In this document: one piece after another, positions 25,834 through 35,390 of the stretch
Position numbering within the stretch: position 1 is the stretch's first letter
Layout: each line of letters begins with the position of its first letter
Assembly (NCBI GenBank): GCA_905480605.1
Contig: CAJQRD010000047.1
Coordinates: 1 to 56,636, forward strand
Source: an uncultured Saprospiraceae bacterium
Lineage (GTDB): Bacteria; Bacteroidota; Bacteroidia; Chitinophagales; Saprospiraceae
Direction: 5' to 3'
DNA: 56,636 nt
Position numbers and translations under genes: made by a program
The notes under the pieces: model-generated
What the model saw: the letters and a program-made list of their open reading frames with translations, nothing else
The model's database searches: none
What the model was told of the DNA's origin: nothing

Positions 25834-27813
25834 TTAAGCTTCAGCTGGTTCAGCTTCTCCATCAAACAATTCTTTAAACTTAGTATCAGGAGCTACTTTT
25901 GAAACAAACACTTCGTTATCATCAAATGGTCGTTTTCCAATTAGTCTTTCAACATCTGACTTTAGTAGTACTTCTTTTTCTAGCAACTGCTGTGCTAAAA
26001 TATCCAACTCAGCTCTTTTCTCAGTAAGTAACTTTTGAGCTACTACATATTGCTCATCAATTTGTTTTCTAACTTCGTCATCTATTAAAGTTGCTGTCTC
26101 ATCAGAGTATGGTTTGTTGAAATTATCTTGCGACATACCATAGAAAGAAACGTTTCCTACTTTTTCATTCATCCCAAAAACAGAGATCATTGAATAAGCC
26201 ATTTTCGTGACTTGATCCAAATCATTTTGTGCTCCAGTAGATATCTTATCGAATACAATTTTTTCTGCAGCTCTTCCTCCCAATGTCATTGTCATTCTAT
26301 CCAACAAAGCTTCAGTTCTCGTGATGTACTCTTCTTTTGGTAAATATTGTGCGTATCCTAAGGTGCCAACTCCTCTTGGTACAATTGTTACCTTAACCAA
26401 TGGAGATGCATGCTCTAAGAACCAACCACAAATAGCGTGACCGGCTTCGTGATATGCTATAATTTCTTTTTCTTTTGGTGCGATGATTTTGTTCTTTTTC
26501 TCTAGACCACCAATCACTCTATCTAGTGCATAGTTGAAATCTGACATTTCAACAGCCTTCTTGTTATTTCTTGCAGCCACCAATGCCGCTTCATTACATA
26601 CGTTTGCTATTTCTGCTCCTGCGAATCCTGGTGTCATTTCAGCCAAAGTAGCAGCATCCATTTCTTCAGATACTTTGATGTTCTTTAAATGCACTTTGAA
26701 GATAGCTTCACGACCTACCAAATCTGGTCTGTCGATTCCAATTTGTCTGTCAAAACGACCTGGTCTCATCAAGGCATTGTCAAGAATATCAGGTCTGTTC
26801 GTTGCTGCCATTAAGATAACACCCTTGTCCGTAGAGAACCCATCCATTTCAACCAACAACTGGTTCAATGTGTTTTCCCTTTCGTCGTTACCTCCTTGCA
26901 TAGCACCTTTTCCTCTTGCACGACCGATTGCATCAATCTCATCAATAAAGATGATACAAGGAGCCTTTTCTCTTGCTTGCTTAAATAAATCCCTAACTCT
27001 TGATGCTCCAACACCGACAAACATTTCTACGAAGTCAGAACCTGAAATCGAAAAGAAAGGAACACCAGCTTCACCTGCTACTGCTTTTGCCAATAAGGTT
27101 TTACCTGTTCCTGGAGGACCTACCAGTAAAACACCTTTAGGAATTTTTCCACCTAATGCTGTATATTTTTTAGGATTCTGTAAGAAGTCCACAACTTCCA
27201 TAACCTCTTCCTTCGCTTCTTCAAGACCAGCAACATCTTTGAATGTTACATTTACTTTTGAATCATTGCTATCAAACAGTGTGGCTTTAGATTTTCCAAT
27301 ATTGAAGATCTGTCCACCTGGACCACCACCGCCTGATCCAACTCGCCGCATAAAGAAAACCCACAAACCAATAATAAGCGCAAAAGGAATTATCCAGCTC
27401 AGTATCTGATTCAGATAATTTGTTTCAGTCTTATATATTGGATCAATGAAGACTTTGTCGACGTTTACATCTTTGACGACTTCATAAAAATTCGTACCTC
27501 CTATTTCAAATGCAAAATGCGGTTGGTCAAATTTGAATTTGTTGTTTTTAAGCTCTTCAAATTCATTGGCATATTTTTCAACCTTGTCTGGTTGTAAATA
27601 TACTTTTACGAAGGTTTTATTGACAACTTCAACTTTTTCTATATCCCCTTTTCTTGCAATTTCTTTAAATTTCTCAACAGAAAGTTGAGCTGATTTACCA
27701 CTAATCAGCGTTACTGCTTGTACTGCTAAAAGCATAAAGATGACTATGCCGTACAACCAATACGAATTGACTGGGAATTTTTTTGGATTCTTATCTCCTT
27801 TTTTATCGGCCAT
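25834..27813 (-). CDS. ftsH: ATP-dependent zinc metalloprotease FtsH
   Basis: This 659-residue membrane-anchored AAA+ protease degrades misfolded membrane proteins and regulatory proteins as a hexamer. Two membrane helices (about 17-36 and 137-154) flank a periplasmic FtsH_ext domain. The AAA module has Walker A GPPGTGKT (232-239), Walker B IIFIDEID (287-294) and the SRH around ATNRPDILDNALMRPGRFDR. The zinc site is HEAGH (455-459). Full length and intact. It lies 100 bp downstream of rsfS on the same strand, an arrangement known in Bacteroidota, with a hairpin in the spacer. Confidence 0.98.
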   Translation of the reverse strand: MADKKGDKNPKKFPVNSYWLYGIVIFMLLAVQAVTLISGKSAQLSVEKFKEIARKGDIEKVEVVNKTFVKVYLQPDKVEKYANEFEELKNNKFKFDQPHFAFEIGGTNFYEVVKDVNVDKVFIDPIYKTETNYLNQILSWIIPFALIIGLWVFFMRRVGSGGGGPGGQIFNIGKSKATLFDSNDSKVNVTFKDVAGLEEAKEEVMEVVDFLQNPKKYTALGGKIPKGVLLVGPPGTGKTLLAKAVAGEAGVPFFSISGSDFVEMFVGVGASRVRDLFKQAREKAPCIIFIDEIDAIGRARGKGAMQGGNDERENTLNQLLVEMDGFSTDKGVILMAATNRPDILDNALMRPGRFDRQIGIDRPDLVGREAIFKVHLKNIKVSEEMDAATLAEMTPGFAGAEIANVCNEAALVAARNNKKAVEMSDFNYALDRVIGGLEKKNKIIAPKEKEIIAYHEAGHAICGWFLEHASPLVKVTIVPRGVGTLGYAQYLPKEEYITRTEALLDRMTMTLGGRAAEKIVFDKISTGAQNDLDQVTKMAYSMISVFGMNEKVGNVSFYGMSQDNFNKPYSDETATLIDDEVRKQIDEQYVVAQKLLTEKRAELDILAQQLLEKEVLLKSDVERLIGKRPFDDNEVFVSKVAPDTKFKELFDGEAEPAEA

Positions 27814-27832
27814 TTTTCTTTTTTCTTGTTTG

Positions 27833-27855
27833 AAATACGGTTAAACCCCGTATTT
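27833..27855 (-). promoter_or_regulatory. Hairpin in the rsfS-ftsH spacer
   Basis: AAATACGG (27833-27840) and CCGTATTT (27848-27855) form a perfect 8-bp stem with a 7-nt loop, about 20 nt upstream of the ftsH start. On the ftsH mRNA it would sit just before an A-rich ribosome-binding region. It has no T-run. It could tune ftsH translation or mRNA processing. Confidence 0.4.
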
Positions 27856-27913
27856 TAATAGAACACTATCTATAGACTATAAATGAATATAAAGGATATG
27901 GTTCATTCAAAAT

Positions 27914-28300
27914 CTATATATTTTGATATTCAGTGATTTTTGCATCGCTCCAGAGATCTTCAATTTCGTAAAATTTTCTTGTCTCAGGATAGAAAACATG
28001 TACTACTATATCAAAATAATCTACCAAAACCCAGGTTGAATTTAATTTACCTTCAACACTTGAAGGATAAATACCATACTCCTGTTTTAGTCTTCGTTCA
28101 ATATTACCCGCAATTCCATTTACTTGTGTGCCGGATTCTCCTTCACATACAATAAAATAGTCAGTTGGAGCGTCGTCTAATTCGCGCAAATCCATTTTAA
28201 TAATGTTTTGACCTTTGATGTCTTGTATGCAATCAACTATAAGATCAGTTAATTCTGATTTTGATATTGATTTATTTTCTAGTACTATTTTGTTATGCAA
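27914..28300 (-). CDS. rsfS: Ribosome silencing factor RsfS
   Basis: This 128-residue member of the RsfS/Iojap family binds ribosomal protein uL14 on the 50S subunit and blocks subunit joining when nutrients are short. Family signatures are DIKGQNIIKMDLRELDDAPT, then TDYFIVCEGESGTQVNGIA, and WVLVDYFDIVVHVFYPETRKFYEIEDLWSDA split over the C-terminal half. No ATG fits the N terminus; a TTG at 28300 just downstream of an in-frame stop is the only available start. It is divergent from birA and followed by ftsH. Confidence 0.93.
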   Translation of the reverse strand: MHNKIVLENKSISKSELTDLIVDCIQDIKGQNIIKMDLRELDDAPTDYFIVCEGESGTQVNGIAGNIERRLKQEYGIYPSSVEGKLNSTWVLVDYFDIVVHVFYPETRKFYEIEDLWSDAKITEYQNI

Positions 28301-28352
28301 ATTATATTATCTATTTAGCGTTATTCAAAATTACATAAAATCGCTTTCTAAA

Positions 28353-29126
28353 GTGGATCAGTTAAACACTATATCAATCGAAAAACAAATTTATTTGGAA
28401 TCCACTCCATCTACCAATGCTTTTCTCAATGAATACATAGCAAAAAACAATCCACACCATAATATATGTGCATATACCTTCAAACAAACCGATGGAAGAG
28501 GACAAATTGGCAGAAATTGGTTCAGTGATGTAGGTAAAAATATCACTTTGTCATACCTGGTGCACTTTAAGAACCTCGATGTTCAAAACCAATTTAACCT
28601 GAACATGGCCATTTCTATTGCAGTTTCCTCATTTATAAGTGACCATATCACCCAAGGAAAGGTGCATATAAAGTGGCCAAATGATATTTATGTAAATGAT
28701 AAAAAAATCGCTGGAATCCTCATTCAAAATCAACTGAAAGGACGCTTGATCTCCAAAAGTATCATTGGAATTGGTATTAATGTAAATCAAGATAGGTTTC
28801 CCAAGGACATTCCCAATCCTACCAGCTTTTTGATAGAAAAAGACGAAGAGTATAATAAACTCGAACTGATTCAAGGTTTACATAAACATATTTGTGAAGC
28901 AGTAATGCGTTTAGAATTGAATGCCCAATCACTTTTATCTACATATTTATCCTCATTTTATCGTATAAATGCAATTCATAAATTTATAAGAAAAGAGAAG
29001 AATACAGAATTTGAGGGCTGCATAAAAGGCGTAAGTGCTGAAGGAAAATTGTTGGTCGAAGTCGGAGAAGATCTCGAAGCATTCAACTTTAGAGAGATTG
29101 GTTTTGTTATATGGCCAACGAACTAA
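28353..29126 (+). CDS. birA: Biotin--[acetyl-CoA-carboxylase] ligase
   Basis: This enzyme of about 257 residues activates biotin with ATP and attaches it to the biotin carboxyl carrier protein. Visible motifs are STPSTNAFLNEYI, the biotinyl-AMP loop GRGQIGRNWFSD and KWPNDIYVNDKKIAGILIQ. There is no N-terminal helix-turn-helix, so it is the non-regulatory class. The GTG at 28353 is chosen because the longer in-frame reading overlaps rsfS on the other strand and extends well beyond the family's N terminus; other near-cognate starts are possible. cinA follows 10 bp downstream. Confidence 0.9.
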   Translation: MDQLNTISIEKQIYLESTPSTNAFLNEYIAKNNPHHNICAYTFKQTDGRGQIGRNWFSDVGKNITLSYLVHFKNLDVQNQFNLNMAISIAVSSFISDHITQGKVHIKWPNDIYVNDKKIAGILIQNQLKGRLISKSIIGIGINVNQDRFPKDIPNPTSFLIEKDEEYNKLELIQGLHKHICEAVMRLELNAQSLLSTYLSSFYRINAIHKFIRKEKNTEFEGCIKGVSAEGKLLVEVGEDLEAFNFREIGFVIWPTN

Positions 29127-29136
29127 AAATTACAAC

Positions 29137-30375
29137 ATGAAATCAAGCATAATTACGATTGGAGATGAGATATTGATTGGTCAAATTGTAGATACAAATT
29201 CTGCTTGGTTGGGTCAGGAATTGACAGGTTTGGGCATAGAAGTGGATACTATTTATTCAATTGCAGATACTGAAAAAGCTATTGTTGACACATTAGATTT
29301 GGCGATTGAAGGCTCTGATCTTATTTTAATTACTGGGGGACTTGGACCTACAAAAGATGATGTCACTAAGCATTCGCTGAATAAGTATTTTAATTCTGAC
29401 ACCTATTTTGACGAAAGCCTTTACAATAAGATTGCTGCCTACTTTAATATGAGGGGACTACCGATTACCGACTATCTCAAGGAGCAATGCAAAATGCCTG
29501 AAAAAGCAGAAATATTAACCAATAACGTAGGGACGGCCCCAGGCATGTTGTTTAAACATAAAGGTAAAATTATTGTCTCCATGCCAGGTGTTCCACATGA
29601 AATGAAGTGGATATTTGAGAAAAGCTTAAAGCCAAATCTAGATAAATACCTTAAGTTAGAATACATCATATGCCAGCAAACTATCAAAACAGTAGGCATT
29701 GGTGAAACACTTATTGCCACTATGATTGAAGATGTATTGCATGAAATGCCGGACAATATTTCTGTGGCTTACTTGCCCGGAACAGGCCAGGTGCGTATAC
29801 GATTATTGAGTAAAACATTGGTCGACAATACTGAAGCAATTGATCATCATGCAAAAAAGATCACCGATATTCTGGAACATCGTGTCTTTGGGTATGGGAC
29901 AATAGCATTAGAAGAAGCGGTAAGAGATTTATTTATAAAAAAGGGATTGACCTTATCAACAGCTGAAAGTTGTACCGGTGGCTATTTGGCGCACAGGATA
30001 ACCTCTACTTCAGGCTCGTCAGCATATTACATGGGCAGTTTTATCACGTATGACAACAGCTTCAAACAACGTTTTCTAAATGTTTCCGAAAACACCTTGA
30101 AAGAACATGGTGCTGTAAGTGAAGCCACCGTTAAAGAAATGCTTGAAGGTTTGCTCCAACAAACAGGGACAAATATTGGTGTTTCAATCTCAGGGATTGC
30201 TGGGCCAAATGGTGGAACGGAAGATAAACCGGTGGGTACAATTTGGTTAGCTTACGGCAGTAAGTCCGATATCAGAACTAAGAAACTACAATTAGGAAAG
30301 GGCAGAGAGAAGAACATTGAATACACTGCTGTTACTGCCTTGAATATGTTGAGGTTGTTTGTAGGAGAAGGTTAA
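29137..30375 (+). CDS. cinA: CinA-family protein (nicotinamide-nucleotide amidohydrolase type)
   Basis: This 412-residue two-domain protein has an N-terminal MoCF-like COG1058 domain (about 1-170: SIITIGDEILIGQIVDTNSA, then ITGGLGPTKDDVTKHSL) linked to a C-terminal PncC amidase domain (about 250-412: STAESCTGGYLAHRITS, GISGIAGPNGGTEDKPVGT). The family recycles NMN by deamidation and/or hydrolyses ADP-ribose. The ATG at 29137 is chosen over an upstream in-frame codon because the latter lies inside birA and the family begins MKSSIITIGDE. Confidence 0.93.
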   Translation: MKSSIITIGDEILIGQIVDTNSAWLGQELTGLGIEVDTIYSIADTEKAIVDTLDLAIEGSDLILITGGLGPTKDDVTKHSLNKYFNSDTYFDESLYNKIAAYFNMRGLPITDYLKEQCKMPEKAEILTNNVGTAPGMLFKHKGKIIVSMPGVPHEMKWIFEKSLKPNLDKYLKLEYIICQQTIKTVGIGETLIATMIEDVLHEMPDNISVAYLPGTGQVRIRLLSKTLVDNTEAIDHHAKKITDILEHRVFGYGTIALEEAVRDLFIKKGLTLSTAESCTGGYLAHRITSTSGSSAYYMGSFITYDNSFKQRFLNVSENTLKEHGAVSEATVKEMLEGLLQQTGTNIGVSISGIAGPNGGTEDKPVGTIWLAYGSKSDIRTKKLQLGKGREKNIEYTAVTALNMLRLFVGEG

Positions 30376-30466
30376 TTAATAAGTAATAATCAATAATTAA
30401 TAATTTTGGAAAAAATCGAAGTAGGTTTGAGTCACTTAGAAAGCCCCATTTTTCAATAATTTCATG

Positions 30467-30474
30467 TAATTTTG
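30467..30474 (+). promoter_or_regulatory. Putative -7 box of the E2 gene
   Basis: TAATTTTG matches the Bacteroidota TAnnTTTG element and lies 21 bp before the ATG. No convincing TTTG sits at the expected -33 distance, so confidence is moderate. Confidence 0.45.
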
Positions 30475-30495
30475 CAGTCTTAAACCTTATACCAA

Positions 30496-31866
30496 ATGGC
30501 TAAAATTGACTTAGTGATGCCCAAAATGGGCGAAAGTATCATGGAAGCAACAATTCTTAAATGGACTAAGAATGTTGGTGATCGAGTTGAAGAGGACGAA
30601 ACGATACTGGAAATCGCTACCGATAAGGTAGATTCTGAGATTCCTTCACCGGTTGATGGTGTTATCTCTGAAATCTTATTTAATGTAGATGATGTGGTTG
30701 AAGTAGGGAAAGTCATAGCCGTTATCAGTACAGAAGGAGAAGAAGCATCAGATAGCGGAAATGCCAATAAAACGCAACCCGTCGAAACTGTAAAAGTCTC
30801 TGCTCCTGTTGCGGAAACACCTGATATTCCTAAGAGTCAACCAATGCCACAACCTGCATCGCAGCCAGCAGCTTATTCTGGTGGTGGATCTGTACAATCT
30901 GGCGATCGCTTTTATTCCCCTTTGGTAAAAAGTATTGCTCTTAAAGAAAACATTGGACAAGCTGAGTTAGATAATATCCCTGGATCGGGTAACAATGGTC
31001 GAGTAACCAAAAAAGATATGATATCTTATGTGGCAAACAGATCTTCAGCATCAGTTGTAAATACACCTGCATCAATATCAAATGGACATTCTGTTGCTGC
31101 ACCAACTGCCCCAGCACCTAAAACTCAAACACCTTCTCCTGCAGTAAGTGCTTCTGGAAACACGGAGATTGTTGAAATGGGTAGAATGCGTAAGTTGATC
31201 GCAGACCATATGGTGATGTCTAAAAGAGTATCTCCACACGTAACATCATTTGTTGAAGCAGATGTTACAAACTTGTATAACTGGAGATCAAAAATTAAAA
31301 ACAAATTCGCGGAGAAGTATGGTGAAAAAATCACCTTCACTCCTATTTTTATAGAAGCAGTTTCAAAGGCTCTTAAGGACTTTCCAATGGTCAATGTATC
31401 AATTGATGGAAACAACATTATTGTCAAAAAAGATGTAAACATTGGAATGGCAGCAGCACTACCTAGTGGAAACCTAATTGTACCTGTTATTAAAAATGCT
31501 GATTATTTGAATCTACCAGGATTGACTAAGACTGTAAATGACCTAGCTAACCGAGCTAGAAATAACAAATTGAAGCCAGAGGAAATTCAAGGAGGAACAT
31601 TTACAGTAACTAATGTAGGTACATTTGGTAATGTTATGGGAACACCAATAATCAATCAACCACAGGTAGCTATCTTAGCGGTAGGAGCGATAAGAAAAAA
31701 GCCCGCTGTTCTAGAAACACAATATGGTGATGTTATTGCAATAAGACAAATGATGTTTTTGTCGCTGTCTTATGATCATAGAGTTGTTGATGGTTTCTTA
31801 GGCGGCTCATTCTTAAAAAGAATAGCGACATACCTTGAGGACTTTGATCCTTCAAGAGACATATAG
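30496..31866 (+). CDS. 2-oxoacid dehydrogenase E2 acyltransferase
   Basis: This 456-residue E2 component is the core of a pyruvate, 2-oxoglutarate or branched-chain 2-oxoacid dehydrogenase complex and transfers the acyl group from lipoamide to CoA. A lipoyl domain (about 1-78) carries lipoyl-lysine K44 in EIATDKVDSEIPSP. A Pro/Gln/Ala linker follows, then the E3-binding domain (about 140-178, FYSPLVKSIALKENIG) and a second flexible linker. The catalytic domain carries H428 and D432 in SYDHRVVDG. It stands apart from E1 and E3 genes. Branched-chain-type E2 fits best by its general look, but substrate is not certain. Confidence 0.92.
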   Translation: MAKIDLVMPKMGESIMEATILKWTKNVGDRVEEDETILEIATDKVDSEIPSPVDGVISEILFNVDDVVEVGKVIAVISTEGEEASDSGNANKTQPVETVKVSAPVAETPDIPKSQPMPQPASQPAAYSGGGSVQSGDRFYSPLVKSIALKENIGQAELDNIPGSGNNGRVTKKDMISYVANRSSASVVNTPASISNGHSVAAPTAPAPKTQTPSPAVSASGNTEIVEMGRMRKLIADHMVMSKRVSPHVTSFVEADVTNLYNWRSKIKNKFAEKYGEKITFTPIFIEAVSKALKDFPMVNVSIDGNNIIVKKDVNIGMAAALPSGNLIVPVIKNADYLNLPGLTKTVNDLANRARNNKLKPEEIQGGTFTVTNVGTFGNVMGTPIINQPQVAILAVGAIRKKPAVLETQYGDVIAIRQMMFLSLSYDHRVVDGFLGGSFLKRIATYLEDFDPSRDI

Positions 31867-31885
31867 TTAGGATACTAAAATTTAC

Positions 31886-34800
31886 ATGACAGGTAGAATA
31901 TTTCTTTGTTATTTATTATTTCTGATAAGTGCGATACCCCTCGTTTCGCAAAAAGAATATTTACTGCAAGCCAATCAGGCATATGAGACAGGTCAATACC
32001 AAAAAGCGATTCGTCTTTACACACAATACAACAAGATAAATCGCGACAGTGAAGCATTGGGGAAAAGAGGCATTGCCTATTTCAATTATAATCTTGTAGA
32101 CAAGGCCGTTGAGGACTTTACAGCAGCCAAAAAATTAGGCAACAATGACCCTGTTTTATATCTTAAGATGGGCCAGAGCAAACAGTTCTTAAGATTGTTT
32201 GATGAAGCATCTTTCTTCTACCAAAAATACCTTGAGCTGGCAGACAAAAATGGCCCCTATCGAAAATTGGCCGAATTGGAAATTAAAAACTGCGTATTCA
32301 GTGCTCTGGAAACTTTTGAAACAGCTGGAACTTTGATCCAAAGTTTTGGAGATGATGTCAACAGTCGATATGATGAAGTTTATCCTATTCAAAGTCCTAA
32401 GTTTGGTAATGTTTTTTACTTTTCTTCCAATAGGAACAAATCCAATTTTGATATCTTTTCATACACATTAAGTGAAGACGGATTGTGGTCAAAAAACGAT
32501 ATGACAGAAAAACCATTTAACAATGGATATCACAATGTGGCCTTGGATGTTGATGCTGCCACTATAAATGCCCTATTGTATTCAGAAGTCAGCATGAGTG
32601 AGGAGACAATACAATTTGCAAGTTTTGATCTAAGTGGTCAAGATATTGTAGTCAAATTGCCTAAAGATATTTTTGAAGGTGCAAAAGACATCAGCATAGT
32701 CAACCATAACATGGTTGTATTTTCTTCTAAAAAACTACGTGGATTTGGTGGGTATGATATATTTACTGTTAGTTATAAAGATGGCTCATGGTCAACACCG
32801 CTAAACTTAGGTGGTGCGATTAATTCCCCATTTGATGAAATCTGCCCATTCTATTCAAACAATTTAAACCACTTTTATTTCTCATCGAATCGACCTTACT
32901 GTTTTGGAGGATACGATATATATTATTGTGATATCGCAAATGAAAAATTTCCCGTGAACATGGGCTATGGAATCAATAGTCATGGTGATGAATTGCATTT
33001 CAATATTGATGATGCTGGTCATATGGCCACTTTCAGTTCAAACAGAAAAACGGGTTTAGGTGGCTATGATTTGTACTTTGCATACTTGCAAGACATCAAA
33101 AACATGGGTGTCAGGGATTCATTAGTTTTTGAATATTTAATCAATCCAGACGAAGAATTTGTGCAGGTAAAAAACAGAGATAATTTGGTGTCTCTTGAAT
33201 CAAATAACGGTAAACTTAACAGTGCAAAAGAATCAAAATCCATAGAAATATCAAATAAGATTGAAGCAATTAAAGAAAGACCTAGTGACGAAAACGTAGA
33301 AGACAATCCTGCTTCAAGCGTCGTAGCCCAAGTAGAAAAAATCTCTACCGTTCTGGATTCAGAAAAAAAAGAAACTGGTGATGATAATGTCAGTATTAAG
33401 AAAGAAAACACAACGGTCAATACAATTGAAGGAATAAACAACAACCAACCAAAATCTGATGTTGACAATAGTTTAAATAAAGGAGATGAAACTATTGCAA
33501 ACTCTAAAACCCAAGACTCGAAAGTTCATATACAAAAGGAGATAAAGAATAGTACTGGTTCAGAAATAGAAAATAAAAAAACATCAAAAGATCTAGTAGG
33601 CACATCAAAAGAAAGAGCCGCAGAAATAGTTGAAGCAAAGAAAAACAATATTGCATCTGAAATTACAACAACCCAGCCTACGGAAATAAAACCTATTGAC
33701 TCCGCAGTTTTAGATAAAGAAATTATTATTGAGGACAAAGCCCCTAAGGTTACCTCAGCACTCGAAAAAAAAGAGACAGAAATAAATAATCCAGCAAGTT
33801 CAACGATAATTGGACCTATGGAAAAAAGAGATCCAGCAAATATTGTTATTGAAAATTCAACATCAACAGACAAGAACAGCCTTCCATCAATAGATTCTTC
33901 CACTGTCACAACGGTAATTGAAAAAGAAAAACCTTCTGATGAAAATAACAACGAGGCAAAGTCAAAACCAACAAATGACAGTAGTGACCCTCCAGCATCC
34001 TCTAAGGATGTTGTAAAAAGTAGTGATATAAACTATACGGACAAAGAGCTTACACCAATTGACGCAGGGACTAAAGAAATAAAAGGCACAGAAGTAAAGA
34101 CTGAAGAACGCCCAAAAAGAATCGAAACAAAACCTGAAAATTTAAAAGAACACAAAACTGAGACTCTTGCTAACCACAGAGACTTTAAAAAAATAGAAAA
34201 GCCTTGGACGACTTTCGTCCTGCCTCAAACTTTATACTATCGCGATAGACAGGATTTAACCAGAGGAGAAAATATGGTTAAATTAAATCAATTGGTTGTT
34301 AGTGAATTTGAAACGAGCACCACTTTTGTCTTACTTGCACATACTGACGATACAGAATTGGGCCTTCCTGAGTATGTCCAATACAACACCTTCAAACGTG
34401 CTTTAAAAGTTGCTGAATATCTAAATGAAAGCGGTATTGAAAAAAATAGAATTAGAATTGAAAGTTTAGCAAACAATTACCCTTTAATAAAAAGTGATAT
34501 TGCTGGTGAGAAGATCAATTCCCTTTATGCTCATAATAAAAGAGTTGACATCTTAATCTACGATAAAGATCAAATCAAAGAAGATAATGTTATTGAAGAC
34601 GGATCTATTCCTGATTATGCCTTTGATCGTCGCTATGAATTGTTTAGAAGTATTAGAGAGGGCACTTACTATTCAATAGAAGTTGCTTCATCAGAGCGTA
34701 TTTTTAAAAATGCTATTTTACGTTTGTACAACGACATCTATATCAGGCGAGATGACATGGATGGTCAGAATAAATATTACATTGGTATTTATACTAAGAA

Positions 34801-34897
34801 AGAGGATGCTTACAAGCTTAAGGATCAACTGCTAGAAACATCTTCGCCTTATGCTAAGGTTGTTCGGTTTGTTAATGGGAAGGTTGATAATAAATGA
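31886..34897 (+). CDS. Large TPR-PD40-OmpA envelope protein with SPOR-like tail
   Basis: This 1003-residue exported protein has a signal peptide (residues 1-22), TPR-like helices (about 25-130: AYETGQYQKAIRLYTQYNKI) and PD40/WD40-like propeller blades (about 150-405: VVFSSKKLRGFGGYDIFTVS, FYFSSNRPYCFGGYDIYYC). About 330 residues of Glu/Lys/Ser/Thr-rich low complexity follow. An OmpA-like peptidoglycan-binding domain (about 781-892: FVLLAHTDDTELGLPEYVQY) and a C-terminal SPOR-like segment (about 915-1003) complete it. TPR-PD40-OmpA recalls the T9SS anchor protein PorE, but the carboxypeptidase-regulatory domain of PorE is not seen. It starts 19 bp after the E2 gene. Confidence 0.8.
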   Translation: MTGRIFLCYLLFLISAIPLVSQKEYLLQANQAYETGQYQKAIRLYTQYNKINRDSEALGKRGIAYFNYNLVDKAVEDFTAAKKLGNNDPVLYLKMGQSKQFLRLFDEASFFYQKYLELADKNGPYRKLAELEIKNCVFSALETFETAGTLIQSFGDDVNSRYDEVYPIQSPKFGNVFYFSSNRNKSNFDIFSYTLSEDGLWSKNDMTEKPFNNGYHNVALDVDAATINALLYSEVSMSEETIQFASFDLSGQDIVVKLPKDIFEGAKDISIVNHNMVVFSSKKLRGFGGYDIFTVSYKDGSWSTPLNLGGAINSPFDEICPFYSNNLNHFYFSSNRPYCFGGYDIYYCDIANEKFPVNMGYGINSHGDELHFNIDDAGHMATFSSNRKTGLGGYDLYFAYLQDIKNMGVRDSLVFEYLINPDEEFVQVKNRDNLVSLESNNGKLNSAKESKSIEISNKIEAIKERPSDENVEDNPASSVVAQVEKISTVLDSEKKETGDDNVSIKKENTTVNTIEGINNNQPKSDVDNSLNKGDETIANSKTQDSKVHIQKEIKNSTGSEIENKKTSKDLVGTSKERAAEIVEAKKNNIASEITTTQPTEIKPIDSAVLDKEIIIEDKAPKVTSALEKKETEINNPASSTIIGPMEKRDPANIVIENSTSTDKNSLPSIDSSTVTTVIEKEKPSDENNNEAKSKPTNDSSDPPASSKDVVKSSDINYTDKELTPIDAGTKEIKGTEVKTEERPKRIETKPENLKEHKTETLANHRDFKKIEKPWTTFVLPQTLYYRDRQDLTRGENMVKLNQLVVSEFETSTTFVLLAHTDDTELGLPEYVQYNTFKRALKVAEYLNESGIEKNRIRIESLANNYPLIKSDIAGEKINSLYAHNKRVDILIYDKDQIKEDNVIEDGSIPDYAFDRRYELFRSIREGTYYSIEVASSERIFKNAILRLYNDIYIRRDDMDGQNKYYIGIYTKKEDAYKLKDQLLETSSPYAKVVRFVNGKVDNK

Positions 34898-34925
34898 TTT
34901 TCTGCCTTAACTACATAAAAATTTT

Positions 34926-35158
34926 CTACCTATACTTTGTCTTTGCAGGACCGTATGTTTTCGAATTAAATTTAATATCCCGATACGGATAAAATAGATA
35001 TAGATTATAAACAGCTCTACACCTTGATATCCCGTTAGGGATATAATTTGGGTAGAAATAATGAATACCCCTACACCCGTATCATCGGTACGAAATATTT
35101 ATTGGCTATTTTTATATGTCGTACCTACGGCACGAGGTGTTGATTAATGATTTGTTTT
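34926..35158. repeat. REP-like composite repeat, tandem unit 1
   Basis: This 233-bp unit contains in order a degenerate TGTCCT/AGGACA hairpin (near 34939), TATCCCGATACGGATA (34976-34991), a perfect ATATCCCGTTAGGGATAT hairpin (35027-35044), CCGTATCATCGGTACGA (35077-35093) and TCGTACCTACGGCACGA (35119-35135). The perfect hairpin is flanked by CTACACC and GGGTAG outer arms. The unit is about 95% identical to the next by hand count (roughly 11 differences). Confidence 0.85.
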
Positions 35159-35390
35159 CTGCCTATATTTTGTCCTTAAAGGATTGTATGTTTTCGAATT
35201 AAATTTAATATCCCGATACGGATAAAACAGATATAGATTATAAACAGCTCTACACCTTGATATCCCGTTAGGGATATAATTTGGGTAGAATAATGAATAT
35301 CCCTACACCCGTATCATCGGTACGAAATATTTATTGGCTATTTTTATATGTCGCACCTACGGCACGAGGTGTTGATTAATGATTTGTTTT
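35159..35390. repeat. REP-like composite repeat, tandem unit 2
   Basis: This 232-bp direct repeat of the preceding unit has the same five hairpins: near 35171-35185, then at 35209-35224, 35260-35277, 35309-35325 and 35351-35367. The last one carries a T-to-C change that breaks a pair (TCGCACC instead of TCGTACC). Confidence 0.85.

Noticed and set aside
26534-27409. 291-codon open frame on the plus strand inside ftsH
   Set aside because: It is antisense to the most conserved part of ftsH and arises from that gene's codon pattern; it has no recognisable domain.
28215-28352. Extended N terminus of BirA
   Set aside because: The extra 46 codons overlap rsfS on the opposite strand and precede the usual family start; a GTG at 28353 fits better.
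33526-33951. Long minus-strand open frames inside the TPR-PD40-OmpA gene
   Set aside because: They are antisense to a low-complexity Glu/Lys/Ser/Thr region, which gives serine/phenylalanine-rich shadow frames.
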